From: an uncultured Eubacteriales bacterium
Lineage (GTDB): Bacteria > Bacillota > Clostridia > Oscillospirales > CAG-382
NCBI GenBank assembly: GCA_934444485.1
Contig: CAKSCN010000118.1
Location: forward strand, 1 to 8,129
Direction: 5' to 3'
Length of the DNA: 8,129 nt
Each line of letters begins with the position of its first letter. Within the stretch, counting starts at the first letter, position 1. The notes beneath the pieces are model-generated. The model did not search any database, had not been told where the DNA came from, and worked only from the letters and a program-made list of their open reading frames with translations. Made by a program: the position numbers and the translations under genes. Shown here piece by piece: positions 1-6,983 of the stretch.

Positions 1-207
1 GCCTGTGTGTATGACGAAGTCCGCACCGAAGTATTCAAAGAGCTTGAGAGCGTTGTCGAAGCGTTTGATGTCGGAGTGAATATCGGACATATGACCTATA
101 ACGACCTTTGTGTGAGATTCGGAAATTACGTTTTCGTGAATGAAGTTCTTTTTTGCGGCATAAAGATATTGTGCCGAGCGCATATTGCGCATTATGAGTT
201 CGTCCAT
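1..207 (-). CDS. Metallophosphoesterase, N-terminal part (runs off left edge)
   Basis: The first 69 codons of a calcineurin-like metallophosphoesterase are visible; the 3' part lies outside the window. After about 35 residues without a recognised fold comes VVIGHMSDIHSD (residues 35-46). This is the first beta strand plus the D-x-H metal-binding motif (D42, H44) of the family. The window ends at FVIHTG, just where the second conserved motif (GD, supplying the next metal ligand) should continue. The family uses a two-metal centre to hydrolyse phosphomono- or diesters; the substrate cannot be told from this fragment. The start at 207 is chosen because an AAAGGAA ribosome site precedes it by about 8 bases and the reading frame stays open to the edge. 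The gene is divergent from feoA and has its own promoter. The plus-strand frame over the same bases lacks any family signature. Confidence 0.8.
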   Translation of the reverse strand, partial: MDELIMRNMRSAQYLYAAKKNFIHENVISESHTKVVIGHMSDIHSDIKRFDNALKLFEYFGADFVIHTG

Positions 208-278
208 GCTGCCGTTCCTTTCGTGTGAGCCGTATTGCGGTTCGTTTACAACGGGACGGTTCCGCTCGCTCAACCTTT

Positions 279-307
279 ATAATACAGTAACTTTGTTAAT
301 TTTTCAA
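279..307 (-). promoter_or_regulatory. Sigma-A-type promoter of the metallophosphoesterase gene
   Basis: Read on the minus strand, a TTGAAA -35 box (307-302) and a TATTAT -10 box (284-279) are separated by 17 bases. This predicts a 5' leader of about 65 bases before the start at 207. The rest of the gap to feoA (roughly 308-385) is AT-rich and shows no further gene or clear operator. The call rests on sequence match only. Confidence 0.55.
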
Positions 308-385
308 CACAATAAAACGACAAAAATCTTAATGTGCCGAAATAAATGAAGAGCATATGACTCACGTGAAATTTGCGTACAAATA

Positions 386-414
386 TTGACAAAAAACTCG
401 GAATATGTTATACT
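386..414 (+). promoter_or_regulatory. Sigma-A promoter of the feo operon
   Basis: A perfect TTGACA -35 box (386-391) is followed after 17 bases by TATACT (409-414), with a TG one base upstream of it (406-407) forming an extended -10. Transcription should begin near 421, leaving a leader of about 60 bases before feoA. A promoter this strong on an iron-uptake operon usually needs a repressor, and the inverted repeat just downstream is the candidate site. Confidence 0.8.
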
Positions 415-425
415 GTAAAGGTTAG

Positions 426-439
426 TCGGCGTCAGCCGA
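426..439 (+). promoter_or_regulatory. Inverted repeat in feoA leader, candidate operator or hairpin
   Basis: TCGGC (426-430) and GCCGA (435-439) form a perfect 5-base inverted repeat around GTCA. It lies right at or after the predicted transcription start, where a metal-dependent repressor could block initiation or clearance. The flanks (TTAG to the left, AAATC to the right) only loosely resemble a DtxR-type operator, and the element could equally be a small RNA hairpin. No Fur-like box is seen here. Confidence 0.3.
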
Positions 440-481
440 AATCACATCGGCGCACGCAGCATTAAATCGAGAGGAAAGCTT

Positions 482-781
482 ATGAAAGAAGAAACAATGA
501 CGGTAAAAGAGTTTCTCGGCAAGGACGGAAAAACTGAGATGACTCTTGCGGATCTTCCGATAGGGGAGAGCGGAGTGATAAAAACAGTGGGCGGCGAGGG
601 GGCATTGAGACGCCGCTTTCTCGATATGGGTCTAACGCCGAAAACACGCATTATGGTGCGTAAGGTTGCGCCTATGGGAGATCCTATCGAAATATGCCTC
701 AGAGGTTACGAACTGACTCTGCGCCGAGAGGACGCCGAACGCATTGAGATTGAAGAGTGTACGGAGGCGAAAGAATGGTAG
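482..781 (+). CDS. feoA: FeoA, ferrous iron transport protein A
   Basis: A 99-residue cytosolic protein with the SH3-like FeoA fold at about residues 21-91, after a 20-residue N-terminal lead. Family hallmarks are seen in order: LADLPIGESGVI, the RFLDMG(L) segment (45-51), APMGDP (63-68) and LRGYELTLRREDA (73-85). FeoA is a small partner of the FeoB iron permease, thought to help assemble or regulate it; its exact role is unsettled. The ATG at 482 has a GAGG ribosome site seven bases upstream. An in-frame ATG at 497 is possible, but its upstream sequence is a weaker site. The stop codon overlaps the start of feoB by seven bases, which suggests translational coupling. It is the first gene of the feo operon. 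Confidence 0.95.
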   Translation: MKEETMTVKEFLGKDGKTEMTLADLPIGESGVIKTVGGEGALRRRFLDMGLTPKTRIMVRKVAPMGDPIEICLRGYELTLRREDAERIEIEECTEAKEW

Positions 782-2772
782 TTGCACTTATCGGAAACCA
801 GAACTGCGGAAAGACGACGCTCTTCAATCAGCTTACCGGAAGCAACCAGCACGTCGGAAATTTTCCCGGAGTTACGGTTGACAAAAAAGAGGGCGGAGTG
901 AGAGGTCAGAAGGACGTTACGGTCGTTGACCTTCCCGGCATATACTCGCTGTCTCCGTACACTGCCGAGGAGGTTGTGACGAGAGATTTTCTGTTAAACG
1001 AAAAACCGGACTGCATACTCAACATTGTCGATGCCACAAACATAGAGCGAAACCTGTACCTCACGCTCCAGCTCACGGAAGTGAACCGTCCCATGGTCGT
1101 TGCACTCAACATGATGGATGAGGTGCGTGCAAGCGGCGGCACGATAGACGTAAAGGCACTGTCGGAGCACCTCGGAATGCCGGTAGTCCCCATATCCGCA
1201 AGTAAGAACGAGGGCGTTTCGGAGCTTATCGATAAGGTGGTTGCGGCAGGCAGAAGCGGAGAAAAATTGCAGCGTTTCGATTACTGTACGGGCGCTGTAC
1301 ATAAGGCTATACATTCGATAGCGCACATTATCGAGGATAAAGCGGAGGCACTCGGCATACCGCCCCGTTTTGCGGCGACGAAGCTTGTCGAGGGCGATGA
1401 GCCTATGGCGAAAGCTCTCTCACTCACAGAAAACGAGAGGGACATAGTCGGTCACGTCACCGACGACATGGAAAAGGCTCTCGGCACGGACAGAGAGGCT
1501 GCGCTTGCCGATATGCGTTACGAATACATAGAGAAAATATGCGCAGAAACGGTCAAGAAACCGAGCGAGACGAAAGAACAGCAGCGTTCGGTGAAGATAG
1601 ACCGTGTGCTTACTCACAAGTACTTTGCCATACCGATATTTCTTGCGGTAATGCTCTTTGTGTTTTGGATGACCTTCGGGGCTGTCGGCGCATTTCTTTC
1701 GGGGATACTTGAAAATGGCATAGACATATTCACGGATTATGCAAATACGGCACTTGTCAGATTCGGAACATCGGACGCCGTGCGCTCTCTTGTGATTGAC
1801 GGCGTCTTTACCGGAGTGGGAAGCGTGCTTTCGTTTTTGCCGACGATTGTCGTGCTTTTCTTCTTCCTCTCTCTTCTTGAGGACAGCGGATATATGGCGA
1901 GAGTCGCTTTTGTGATGGACCGACTTCTCCGTAAAATCGGACTTTCGGGACGTTCGTTTGTGCCGATTCTTATAGGCTTCGGATGCAGTGTGCCCGCCGT
2001 CATGGCGACAAGAACCCTTTCAAGCTCGAGAGACCGCAGGATGACGATAATGCTGATACCGTTCATATCGTGCAGTGCAAAGCTTCCGATATATGCTGTG
2101 TTTACGCAGATTTTCTTTGAGAAATACCGTGCGCTTGTACTCCTTGCGATATACGTTCTCGGAATAGTTCTCGGCATACTTGCGGGACTTCTTCTCAAAA
2201 CCACCGTGTTCAAGGGCAAACCCGTACCTTTCGTAATGGAGCTCCCGGCGTACAGACTTCCCTCCGCAAAGAGCGTCACTCTCCATATGTGGGAAAAGGC
2301 GAAGGACTTTATTTCAAAGGCATTTACGGTTATCTTTGCCGCAACCATCGTGATATGGTTCTTGCAGAACTTCGATTTTCGTCTCAATATGGTCACGGAC
2401 AGTGCGGAAAGTATGCTTGCGGCTCTCGGACGTGTCGTCACGGTGATTTTCCGACCTCTCGGATTTGCTGATTGGCGTGCCGCAACGGCTCTTATCACGG
2501 GGCTTATGGCGAAAGAGGCGGTTGTCAGTACCTTTGAGATACTTCTCGGTGCGACGACGCACGAAACGCTTTCGGCGGTGTTCCCGAATATTGCAAGCGT
2601 GTGTTCGTTCCTTACATTCACTCTCCTTTATATGCCCTGCGTTGCGGCTCTTGCGGCGGTGAAGCGTGAAATGGGCGGTATAAAGAATGCAGCGCTTGCA
2701 ATGACGTGGCAGACCTTCGTTGCGTGGCTTGCGGCGTTTGCGGTTTATCATATCGCACTTCTCTTTGTGTGA
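775..2772 (+). CDS. feoB: FeoB, GTP-dependent ferrous iron permease
   Basis: A 665-residue inner-membrane Fe(II) uptake protein with an N-terminal G domain and a C-terminal permease. G-domain motifs are intact: P-loop GNQNCGKT (7-14), the NFPGVTV switch (29-35), DLPG (52-55), NMMD (112-115) and SASK (141-144). A helical spacer reaches about residue 275. Hydrophobic segments begin near 283, with the two gate repeats GFGCSVPA (401-408) and PFISCSAKLPIY (429-440), each holding a conserved Cys. LITGLMAKEAVVSTF marks the late conserved block. The length suits Firmicutes FeoB, shorter than the roughly 770-residue enterobacterial type. I chose ATG 775 over the in-frame GTG at 757, because GGAGG at 763-767 lies seven bases before 775 and the protein then begins MVVALIGN, as the family does. 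The gene overlaps feoA by seven bases. Confidence 0.97.
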   Translation: MVVALIGNQNCGKTTLFNQLTGSNQHVGNFPGVTVDKKEGGVRGQKDVTVVDLPGIYSLSPYTAEEVVTRDFLLNEKPDCILNIVDATNIERNLYLTLQLTEVNRPMVVALNMMDEVRASGGTIDVKALSEHLGMPVVPISASKNEGVSELIDKVVAAGRSGEKLQRFDYCTGAVHKAIHSIAHIIEDKAEALGIPPRFAATKLVEGDEPMAKALSLTENERDIVGHVTDDMEKALGTDREAALADMRYEYIEKICAETVKKPSETKEQQRSVKIDRVLTHKYFAIPIFLAVMLFVFWMTFGAVGAFLSGILENGIDIFTDYANTALVRFGTSDAVRSLVIDGVFTGVGSVLSFLPTIVVLFFFLSLLEDSGYMARVAFVMDRLLRKIGLSGRSFVPILIGFGCSVPAVMATRTLSSSRDRRMTIMLIPFISCSAKLPIYAVFTQIFFEKYRALVLLAIYVLGIVLGILAGLLLKTTVFKGKPVPFVMELPAYRLPSAKSVTLHMWEKAKDFISKAFTVIFAATIVIWFLQNFDFRLNMVTDSAESMLAALGRVVTVIFRPLGFADWRAATALITGLMAKEAVVSTFEILLGATTHETLSAVFPNIASVCSFLTFTLLYMPCVAALAAVKREMGGIKNAALAMTWQTFVAWLAAFAVYHIALLFV

Positions 2773-2781
2773 GGTGGCGGT

Positions 2782-2949
2782 GTGAATATTCCGGATATTA
2801 TTGTTATTGCGGCTCTTGCGGCGGCTGCCGGCTTTGCGCTCATCAGAACGGTTCGCAGAGGAAAGAAAGGCTGCTGCAGCTGCGGAAAATGCGGCGAAAA
2901 GAACTGCCGGTGCGGCGAAAATGCTTCCGACCGTGAGAAAAAGAATTGA
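2782..2949 (+). CDS. FeoB-associated Cys-rich membrane mini-protein
   Basis: A 55-residue protein starting with GTG. Residues 3-21 are one hydrophobic helix (IPDIIVIAALAAAAGFALI). A basic stretch (RTVRRGKK) follows, and then a Cys cluster, CCSCGKCGEKNCRC (31-44), with six cysteines at 31, 32, 34, 37, 42 and 44. The tail is charged. This layout and its place directly behind feoB match the small FeoB-associated Cys-rich membrane protein family of Firmicutes. Its function is not established; a role in receiving or gating Fe(II) at the permease is inferred from context and from the soft-metal-binding cysteines. The ribosome site GAGG (2771-2774) overlaps the feoB stop and lies seven bases before GTG 2782. 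It is the last gene before the operon terminator. Confidence 0.88.
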   Translation: MNIPDIIVIAALAAAAGFALIRTVRRGKKGCCSCGKCGEKNCRCGENASDREKKN

Positions 2950-2978
2950 AAACGGAAATCCGCACATAAATAAAGATT

Positions 2979-3014
2979 CTTCCCGGCAAAAGAGAATACC
3001 GGGAAGTTTTTTTT
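2979..3014 (+). terminator. Intrinsic terminator of the feo operon
   Basis: CTTCCCGG (2979-2986) pairs perfectly with CCGGGAAG (2999-3006) across a 12-base loop, and eight T residues follow (3007-3014). It starts 30 bases after the stop of the Cys-rich mini-protein, so feoA, feoB and the mini-protein form one transcription unit. Confidence 0.9.
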
Positions 3015-3032
3015 GCAAATTTTGCCTTAACG

Positions 3033-3058
3033 AAAAAAGACTGCCCACATGGACAGCC
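3033..3058 (-). terminator. Intrinsic terminator of rpmE
   Basis: On the minus strand, GGCTGTCC (3058-3051) pairs with GGGCAGTC (3046-3039) around an ATGT loop, as an 8-pair stem with two G-U pairs. Six T residues follow (3038-3033). It lies 24 bases after the rpmE stop and faces the feo terminator head-on, with 18 bases between the two elements. Confidence 0.85.
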
Positions 3059-3082
3059 TCATTCTTTTCGTATTCAAAAAGC

Positions 3083-3283
3083 TTAGTCGATATTGAACTT
3101 CTTCTTGAACTTGTCAACTCTGCCGCCGGCATTGATCATCTTCTGCTTGCCGGTGAAGAAAGGATGACACTTGGAGCATACGTCAACACGAAGCTCGCTC
3201 TTTGTGGACTTGGTCGTGAAAGTTTCGCCGCAAGCGCACTTTACAACTGCGTCGCCGTAGGTAGGATGGATTCCTTCTCTCAT
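3083..3283 (-). CDS. rpmE: Ribosomal protein bL31, zinc-binding type
   Basis: A 66-residue large-subunit ribosomal protein. It begins MREGIHPTYGDAVVKC and carries the HPFFTGKQK motif (40-48) typical of L31. The zinc-ligand pattern is complete: CxC (C16, C18) and CxxC (C36, C39), so this is the Zn-containing paralogue and not the zinc-independent form used in zinc starvation. The ATG at 3283 is preceded by a strong GGAGGTG ribosome site. An upstream in-frame start at 3331 would add 16 residues unlike any L31 and would place the start at the -10 box. The gene has its own promoter and terminator and lies downstream of ymdB. Confidence 0.97.
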   Translation of the reverse strand: MREGIHPTYGDAVVKCACGETFTTKSTKSELRVDVCSKCHPFFTGKQKMINAGGRVDKFKKKFNID

Positions 3284-3336
3284 GATTACACCTCCGTATC
3301 GTGTACGATTTTGCGCACACTTATTTCGCAACGAGT

Positions 3337-3365
3337 ATTATATCACATACTCTCGGTTTTTGCAA
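3337..3365 (-). promoter_or_regulatory. Promoter of rpmE
   Basis: On the minus strand, TTGCAA (3365-3360) and a perfect TATAAT (3342-3337) are spaced by 17 bases, with TG one base upstream of the -10. The predicted leader is about 45 bases. No terminator is seen between ymdB and this promoter, so rpmE may also receive read-through from the upstream operon. Confidence 0.8.
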
Positions 3366-3403
3366 TAGGTAAAATGCGAAAAATGTAAACAATTTTGTAA
3401 ATT

Positions 3404-4189
3404 TCAAAGACAAATTCGCTCAACCGACGTCACTTTGAAGTCGGAAAGACCGACCGTGAAAAGACAGCCGTTGAACATAATCTCTCCCTCAGCCTCCTCG
3501 TACCTGTGCGGCATCTTCGTGAGAAAGCGTGCAAGAACCGTTTCAAGCTTCATGCCGAGAACCGAATCGTAAGGACCGGTCATGCCGAGGTCTGTGATGT
3601 AGCCCGTGCCGCCCGGGAGAATTTTTTCGTCCGCCGTCTGAACGTGCGTGTGCGTGCCGACAACAACCGACACTCTGCCGTCGAAATATCTGCCGAACGC
3701 TATCTTTTCGCTCGTCGCCTCTGCGTGAATGTCGCAGAACGCAAAATCGTAGCTGCCTTTTTCACGCTCAAGCACTCTGTCAACCGCCGTAAAAGGCGAT
3801 TCGAGAGCGTCGAGAAAAACCGTTCCCATGACCGATATCACAAGAACTCTGTAGCCTGAGCAGTCGAAAATGACATACCCGTTTCCGGGGCAGGAGGGGG
3901 GATAGTTCACCGGGCGCAGAAGGCAGACGTTGGACTCGATGTAGCTCTGAACCGACCTCTTCTGCCATATGTGGTTGCCGCTTGTGATGACGTCCGCACC
4001 GGAGGAGAAGAGCGTTTCGGCGGTGTCGGGGTCTATGCCGTTGCCGGGAGCGGCGTTTTCTCCGTTGAGGATTACCATATCGGCGCAGAGCCTTTTGCGT
4101 ATTCCCCAAAGCTTTTCCTTTATGTACGCCGTGCCGCCGACTCCGACAACATCGCCCACCGCAAGTATTTTGATACAGCCGTTGTTCAT
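3404..4189 (-). CDS. ymdB: YmdB-family metallophosphoesterase
   Basis: A 261-residue cytosolic protein of the YmdB family (TIGR00282-type), close to the usual length of about 264. Conserved metal-site blocks appear in order: AVGDVVG (D13), LNGENAA (E44, N45), TSGNHIW (N72, H73), CDIHAEATSEK (H155), GTHTHVQTAD (H180, H182) and GYITDLGMTGP. The Bacillus subtilis member hydrolyses cyclic nucleotides (2',3'-cAMP in vitro) and affects biofilm and motility gene expression. The substrate here is inferred only by family. The ATG at 4189 begins five bases after the rpiB stop, with only a weak GAG-type ribosome site, so translation probably depends on coupling. A TTG at 4198 overlaps the rpiB stop (TTGA) and would add three residues. 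In Bacilli this gene sits near rny; here it follows rpiB. Confidence 0.93.
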   Translation of the reverse strand: MNNGCIKILAVGDVVGVGGTAYIKEKLWGIRKRLCADMVILNGENAAPGNGIDPDTAETLFSSGADVITSGNHIWQKRSVQSYIESNVCLLRPVNYPPSCPGNGYVIFDCSGYRVLVISVMGTVFLDALESPFTAVDRVLEREKGSYDFAFCDIHAEATSEKIAFGRYFDGRVSVVVGTHTHVQTADEKILPGGTGYITDLGMTGPYDSVLGMKLETVLARFLTKMPHRYEEAEGEIMFNGCLFTVGLSDFKVTSVERICL

Positions 4190-4194
4190 GGCTC

Positions 4195-4650
4195 TCAAAG
4201 CCCGCCGTTTTCTATCTTCGAGATAAGCTCGACACGACCTGCGTGTCTGCCGCCCTCAAATTCCGCATCGAGGTACTCGTCGAGAATCATCTTTGCAAGC
4301 TCGGGACCGACGACTCTCGCACCCATGCAGAGCACGTTTGCGTCGTTGTGCATACGTGTGAGCTTTGCGCTGTAAGGCTCGCTTACCGCAGCCGCACGAA
4401 TGCCCTTTACCTTGTTCGCCGCAATCGACATTCCTATTCCCGTACCGCATATGAGAAGTCCGAGAGAACCTTTATCCGAAAGAACTGCGTCCGCAACTCT
4501 CTTTGCCGCAACGGGGTAATCAATCTTTTCCCCGTGCTTTATGCCGAGGTCAACCGCCTCATAGCCATCCTTTTCGTTTATGTGAGCGCAAAGCTCGTCC
4601 TTGAGGTCAATTGCCGCATGGTCGCATGATACGTATACCTTTGTTTTCAT
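4195..4650 (-). CDS. rpiB: Ribose-5-phosphate isomerase B (RpiB/LacAB family)
   Basis: A 151-residue cytosolic aldose-ketose isomerase that interconverts ribose 5-phosphate and ribulose 5-phosphate in the non-oxidative pentose phosphate pathway. Visible signatures are VSCDHAA (7-13), the active-site loop LICGTGIGMSIAANK with catalytic Cys68 (66-80), HNDANVLCMGAR with His101 (101-112), and the phosphate-binding FEGGRHAGRV (131-140). Ordinary RpiB cannot be told from related sugar-phosphate isomerases (allose-6-P, galactose-6-P) by sequence alone. It stands alone among housekeeping genes, with no sugar-transport neighbours, which favours RpiB. An AAAGG ribosome site precedes the start by about 8-9 bases. 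A 47-base gap separates it from scpB, and it is nearly contiguous with ymdB. Confidence 0.93.
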   Translation of the reverse strand: MKTKVYVSCDHAAIDLKDELCAHINEKDGYEAVDLGIKHGEKIDYPVAAKRVADAVLSDKGSLGLLICGTGIGMSIAANKVKGIRAAAVSEPYSAKLTRMHNDANVLCMGARVVGPELAKMILDEYLDAEFEGGRHAGRVELISKIENGGL

Positions 4651-4697
4651 TTTCAGTTACCTTTCTTTCTCTTATGTATGTTGTTGATTTGATTTAC

Positions 4698-5375
4698 TTA
4701 TTCATCATCACCGTCGGTGAACTCTGCGTAGTCAGTCTCTGCTTCGCTAAGTGCTGTTTCGGTCGCCGCACTTTCCTCTTCGGCGAGAAAATCCGCCGTG
4801 CCGACGTAGCCTGTGCCGTTTTCGGGAAGCTCCGCATCTATTACCGGAGGTTTAAGCTCGTCGGTTGATGCAAGACCGAATGTGCGCAGAAACACCGGCG
4901 TTGTGCCGTAGAGCACGGGGCGTCCCGGGGCGTCAAGCCTGCCCTTTTCCTCGATGAGTCCCTTTTCCGCAAGCGTCGATACGACCGACGGCGACTCAAC
5001 ACCCCGAACCTTGTCGATAAAGGCCCGTGTTACCGGCTGGTGATACGCTATAACCGCAAGAACCTCGAGAGCCGCCTTTGAAAGCGGCTGATTCTTTCGC
5101 AGCTCAAGCGCTCTGCGCACTATGTCACGGTAGCGAGATTTCGTCGCAAGAACGGCGCAGTCTCTCATTATTATAAGCTCTATCGCCGTCTCACGCTTGT
5201 CGTAACGCTTCTTCAGCGCAGACAAAACCTCCGGCACTTTCTCTTCACCTATCTCGAGAGCCGCCGCAAGCTTGTCAAAGCCTATAGCGCTTCCGTTTGC
5301 GAAGAGTACCGCTTCTGCGGCGAGAACGAGGTAATCTAAGTCAAATATTACCTCTTGATTCGGATTTTCGTTCAT
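4698..5375 (-). CDS. scpB: ScpB, segregation and condensation protein B
   Basis: A 225-residue winged-helix (kite) subunit of the SMC-ScpAB condensin. It dimerises and binds ScpA to regulate the SMC ring that compacts and segregates the nucleoid. The first winged-helix domain (about 15-90) starts LVLAAEAVLFANGSAI. The second contains the family hallmark stretch NQPLSKAALEVLAVIAYHQP (95-114), then RGVESPSVVSTLAEKGLI and APGRPVLYGTT (149-159) with TFGL. The last 45 residues are an acidic, low-complexity tail (E/D/A/T-rich), probably disordered. The stretch AGAGGT is the best ribosome site but lies 11 bases from ATG 5375, somewhat far. The gene starts 21 bases after scpA ends. Confidence 0.96.
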   Translation of the reverse strand: MNENPNQEVIFDLDYLVLAAEAVLFANGSAIGFDKLAAALEIGEEKVPEVLSALKKRYDKRETAIELIIMRDCAVLATKSRYRDIVRRALELRKNQPLSKAALEVLAVIAYHQPVTRAFIDKVRGVESPSVVSTLAEKGLIEEKGRLDAPGRPVLYGTTPVFLRTFGLASTDELKPPVIDAELPENGTGYVGTADFLAEEESAATETALSEAETDYAEFTDGDDE

Positions 5376-5396
5376 GTATTTTAAATACCTCTATAC

Positions 5397-6236
5397 TCAG
5401 TTTTGATCCTCGTTGTATTCAAGCTCTTCGTCGGAGATAAGCTCGATATCGCAGTCGGCGTAGTCCTCGTCGTGTATGTAGTGAACCACGGCTCTGCGGC
5501 TTTTGATAAGCTCGAGAACGGCAAGGAATATCGCCACAAGCTCATGCTTCGATTCCGCCGGGAAGAACAGACTGCAAAGCGTTTTTTTCTCGCCGACCTT
5601 CATTTCCTTTACGATAGTCGTTATCTTTTCGCCGACGCTCACCTGTCTTGTCGCCGTGAGAAGATTCTCTATAGGCTCCTCCATCGGAATAAGCTCGTCC
5701 GCTTCACGTTTTCTTGCATACACACGCATAAATGCTTCTTCAAGTATGCGTATGTCGTGGCGAAGCGTGTACTCCGGCTCGTCGGGGATTTTTTCCGGCG
5801 GCTTTTCAAATGTGCCGGAGTAGGTAAGCTCGCGCTCGTGAAGCTCGTTTGCGGCGTCCTTTGCCTTTTGGTATTCGAGAAGCATATCGACAAGCTCCGC
5901 TCTCGGGTCTTCCTCGCCGTCGTCCTTGGGAGGAAGAAGCATTCTTGACTTTATCACCATAAGCTGCGCCGCCATGACGATAAACTCGCTTGCAACCTCC
6001 ATGTTGAACATATGCATTCGGTCGATATACTCCATGTACTGCTCGAATATGAGAGATATCGGTATGTCGTAAATGCTCACCTTGTTTTTTGCGATAAGCG
6101 CAAGCAGAAGGTCGAGAGGACCCTCAAAAACCTCTTCGAGAGAGAACGTGAGAGAGCCGTCGGCATCTGTCCCGTCCGACGTATATTCCGACACGGAAAG
6201 CTCTGTGCTCAGGTCACGCTCGTTTGTTTCGGTCAT
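5397..6236 (-). CDS. scpA: ScpA, segregation and condensation protein A (kleisin)
   Basis: A 279-residue kleisin that bridges the SMC head and neck and recruits ScpB. After a variable acidic N-terminus (1-30) comes the conserved FEGPLDLLLALI (37-48), followed by AKNKVSIYDIPISLIFEQYM, the helical part that contacts the SMC coiled-coil neck. A helix-rich block with AAQLMVIKSRMLLPP follows; the middle is a charged linker rich in E and P (KPPEKIPDEPEY) that wraps around ScpB. The C-terminal winged helix (about 205-260, with KHELVAIFLAVLELIKSR) binds the SMC head. The end is acidic. Start 6236 has AAGGAG eight bases upstream. That ribosome site lies in the 16-base gap after the protease gene, so the genes are very likely co-transcribed. 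Confidence 0.96.
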   Translation of the reverse strand: MTETNERDLSTELSVSEYTSDGTDADGSLTFSLEEVFEGPLDLLLALIAKNKVSIYDIPISLIFEQYMEYIDRMHMFNMEVASEFIVMAAQLMVIKSRMLLPPKDDGEEDPRAELVDMLLEYQKAKDAANELHERELTYSGTFEKPPEKIPDEPEYTLRHDIRILEEAFMRVYARKREADELIPMEEPIENLLTATRQVSVGEKITTIVKEMKVGEKKTLCSLFFPAESKHELVAIFLAVLELIKSRRAVVHYIHDEDYADCDIELISDEELEYNEDQN

Positions 6237-6252
6237 GCGTGCCGCTCCTTTC

Positions 6253-6924
6253 TCATCGGAATATCGGAAGAAGGCTCCAGAAGCTTACGAAGCCGTTTGC
6301 TACCGCACTGCGTAAGAAGATAAGGGGCGTGTCAAGTACGCCGAGCCACAGCAGAGCGAATACGGCAAGCTGAATGTAGCGTTCGTAGTTGAAGAAGAAC
6401 ATCATCGCCTTCGGGGGAAGAAGCACCGTGAGAAGACGTGAACCGTCAAGCGGCGGTATAGGTATCAGGTTGAATACGCCGAGTCCTATGTTTATGAGCG
6501 TAAAATATTGCAGAAAAAGGTGCGCCGCAACAGAGAAGTAACCGTTTCCGCCGTAGTAAGCGTTGAGGAGAAAGAGAAATGTGCCGATAAAGCCGAGAAT
6601 GAAGTTGGCAAGAGGTCCGGCAAGAGCGACAAGAACCATGTCACGGCGGGGCTTTCTGAAGTTGCGTGTCATGACAGGTACCGGTTTTGCGTAACCGAAG
6701 CCGAAAAGAAGCATCATCGCAGTGCCTATAGGGTCGAGGTGCTTTAAGGGGTTGAGGGAGAGTCTGCCGAGGTTGCGTGCCGTCGGGTCTCCGCAAAGAT
6801 ATGCCGCATAAGCGTGCGACACCTCGTGAAGCGTCAGCGACAGCAAAAGCGACGGTATAACGAGCAGAAACGCAAGAAGGGCCTCGGTCATGCTCATGTT
6901 TCCTCTCAAAATATCTAAAATCAT
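6253..6924 (-). CDS. Site-2 protease family membrane metalloprotease (M50)
   Basis: A 223-residue multi-pass membrane zinc protease of the compact YwhC-like M50 group, without a PDZ or CBS domain. The zinc motif HEVSH (33-37) lies in the first helix. The family blocks GRLSLNPLKHLDPIGT, AGPLANF (102-108) and NLIPIPPLDGSRL (152-164) follow, the last supplying the third ligand D160. About five or six hydrophobic segments are seen. Substrates of this group are largely unknown; intramembrane cleavage is inferred from the family. It heads the operon with scpA and scpB, an arrangement common in Clostridia. The start is uncertain: ATG 6924 has a weak ribosome site, while ATG 6897 or 6891 follows GAGAGG closely and would remove 9 or 11 non-conserved residues. 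Confidence 0.93.
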   Translation of the reverse strand: MILDILRGNMSMTEALLAFLLVIPSLLLSLTLHEVSHAYAAYLCGDPTARNLGRLSLNPLKHLDPIGTAMMLLFGFGYAKPVPVMTRNFRKPRRDMVLVALAGPLANFILGFIGTFLFLLNAYYGGNGYFSVAAHLFLQYFTLINIGLGVFNLIPIPPLDGSRLLTVLLPPKAMMFFFNYERYIQLAVFALLWLGVLDTPLIFLRSAVANGFVSFWSLLPIFR

Positions 6925-6983
6925 GGCGTCTCACTTTCCGTTGTTTTATGTGTACAGTCAAAAACACTGCCACTATAGCTTAC

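Noticed and set aside
7..228. Plus-strand open frame of 73 codons at the left edge
   Set aside because: The minus strand of the same bases encodes a clear metallophosphoesterase start with a ribosome site and D-x-H motif. The plus frame has no family signature.
308..385. Possible Fur box between the divergent genes
   Set aside because: The stretch is AT-rich but lacks the GATAATGAT-type repeat in any acceptable arrangement.
757..777. GTG at 757 as the feoB start
   Set aside because: The GGAGG at 763-767 lies downstream of this GTG and is correctly spaced for ATG 775. Family proteins begin at the P-loop strand.
1737..2621. Long minus-strand open frame (294 codons) within feoB
   Set aside because: It lies antisense to the conserved permease half of FeoB, has no ribosome site or recognisable domain, and is a by-product of the codon usage of feoB.
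2314..3132. Minus-strand open frame of 272 codons spanning the feoB end, terminators and rpmE end
   Set aside because: It crosses both intrinsic terminators and overlaps two certain genes. Its translation is basic, low-complexity and unlike any family I know.
2801..3388. Plus-strand open frame of 195 codons across the convergent region
   Set aside because: It runs through the feo terminator and antisense to rpmE. The real gene here is the 55-codon Cys-rich protein in another frame.
5403..5948. Plus-strand open frame of 181 codons opposite scpA
   Set aside because: It is antisense to a well-conserved ScpA and lacks promoter, ribosome site and homology signals.
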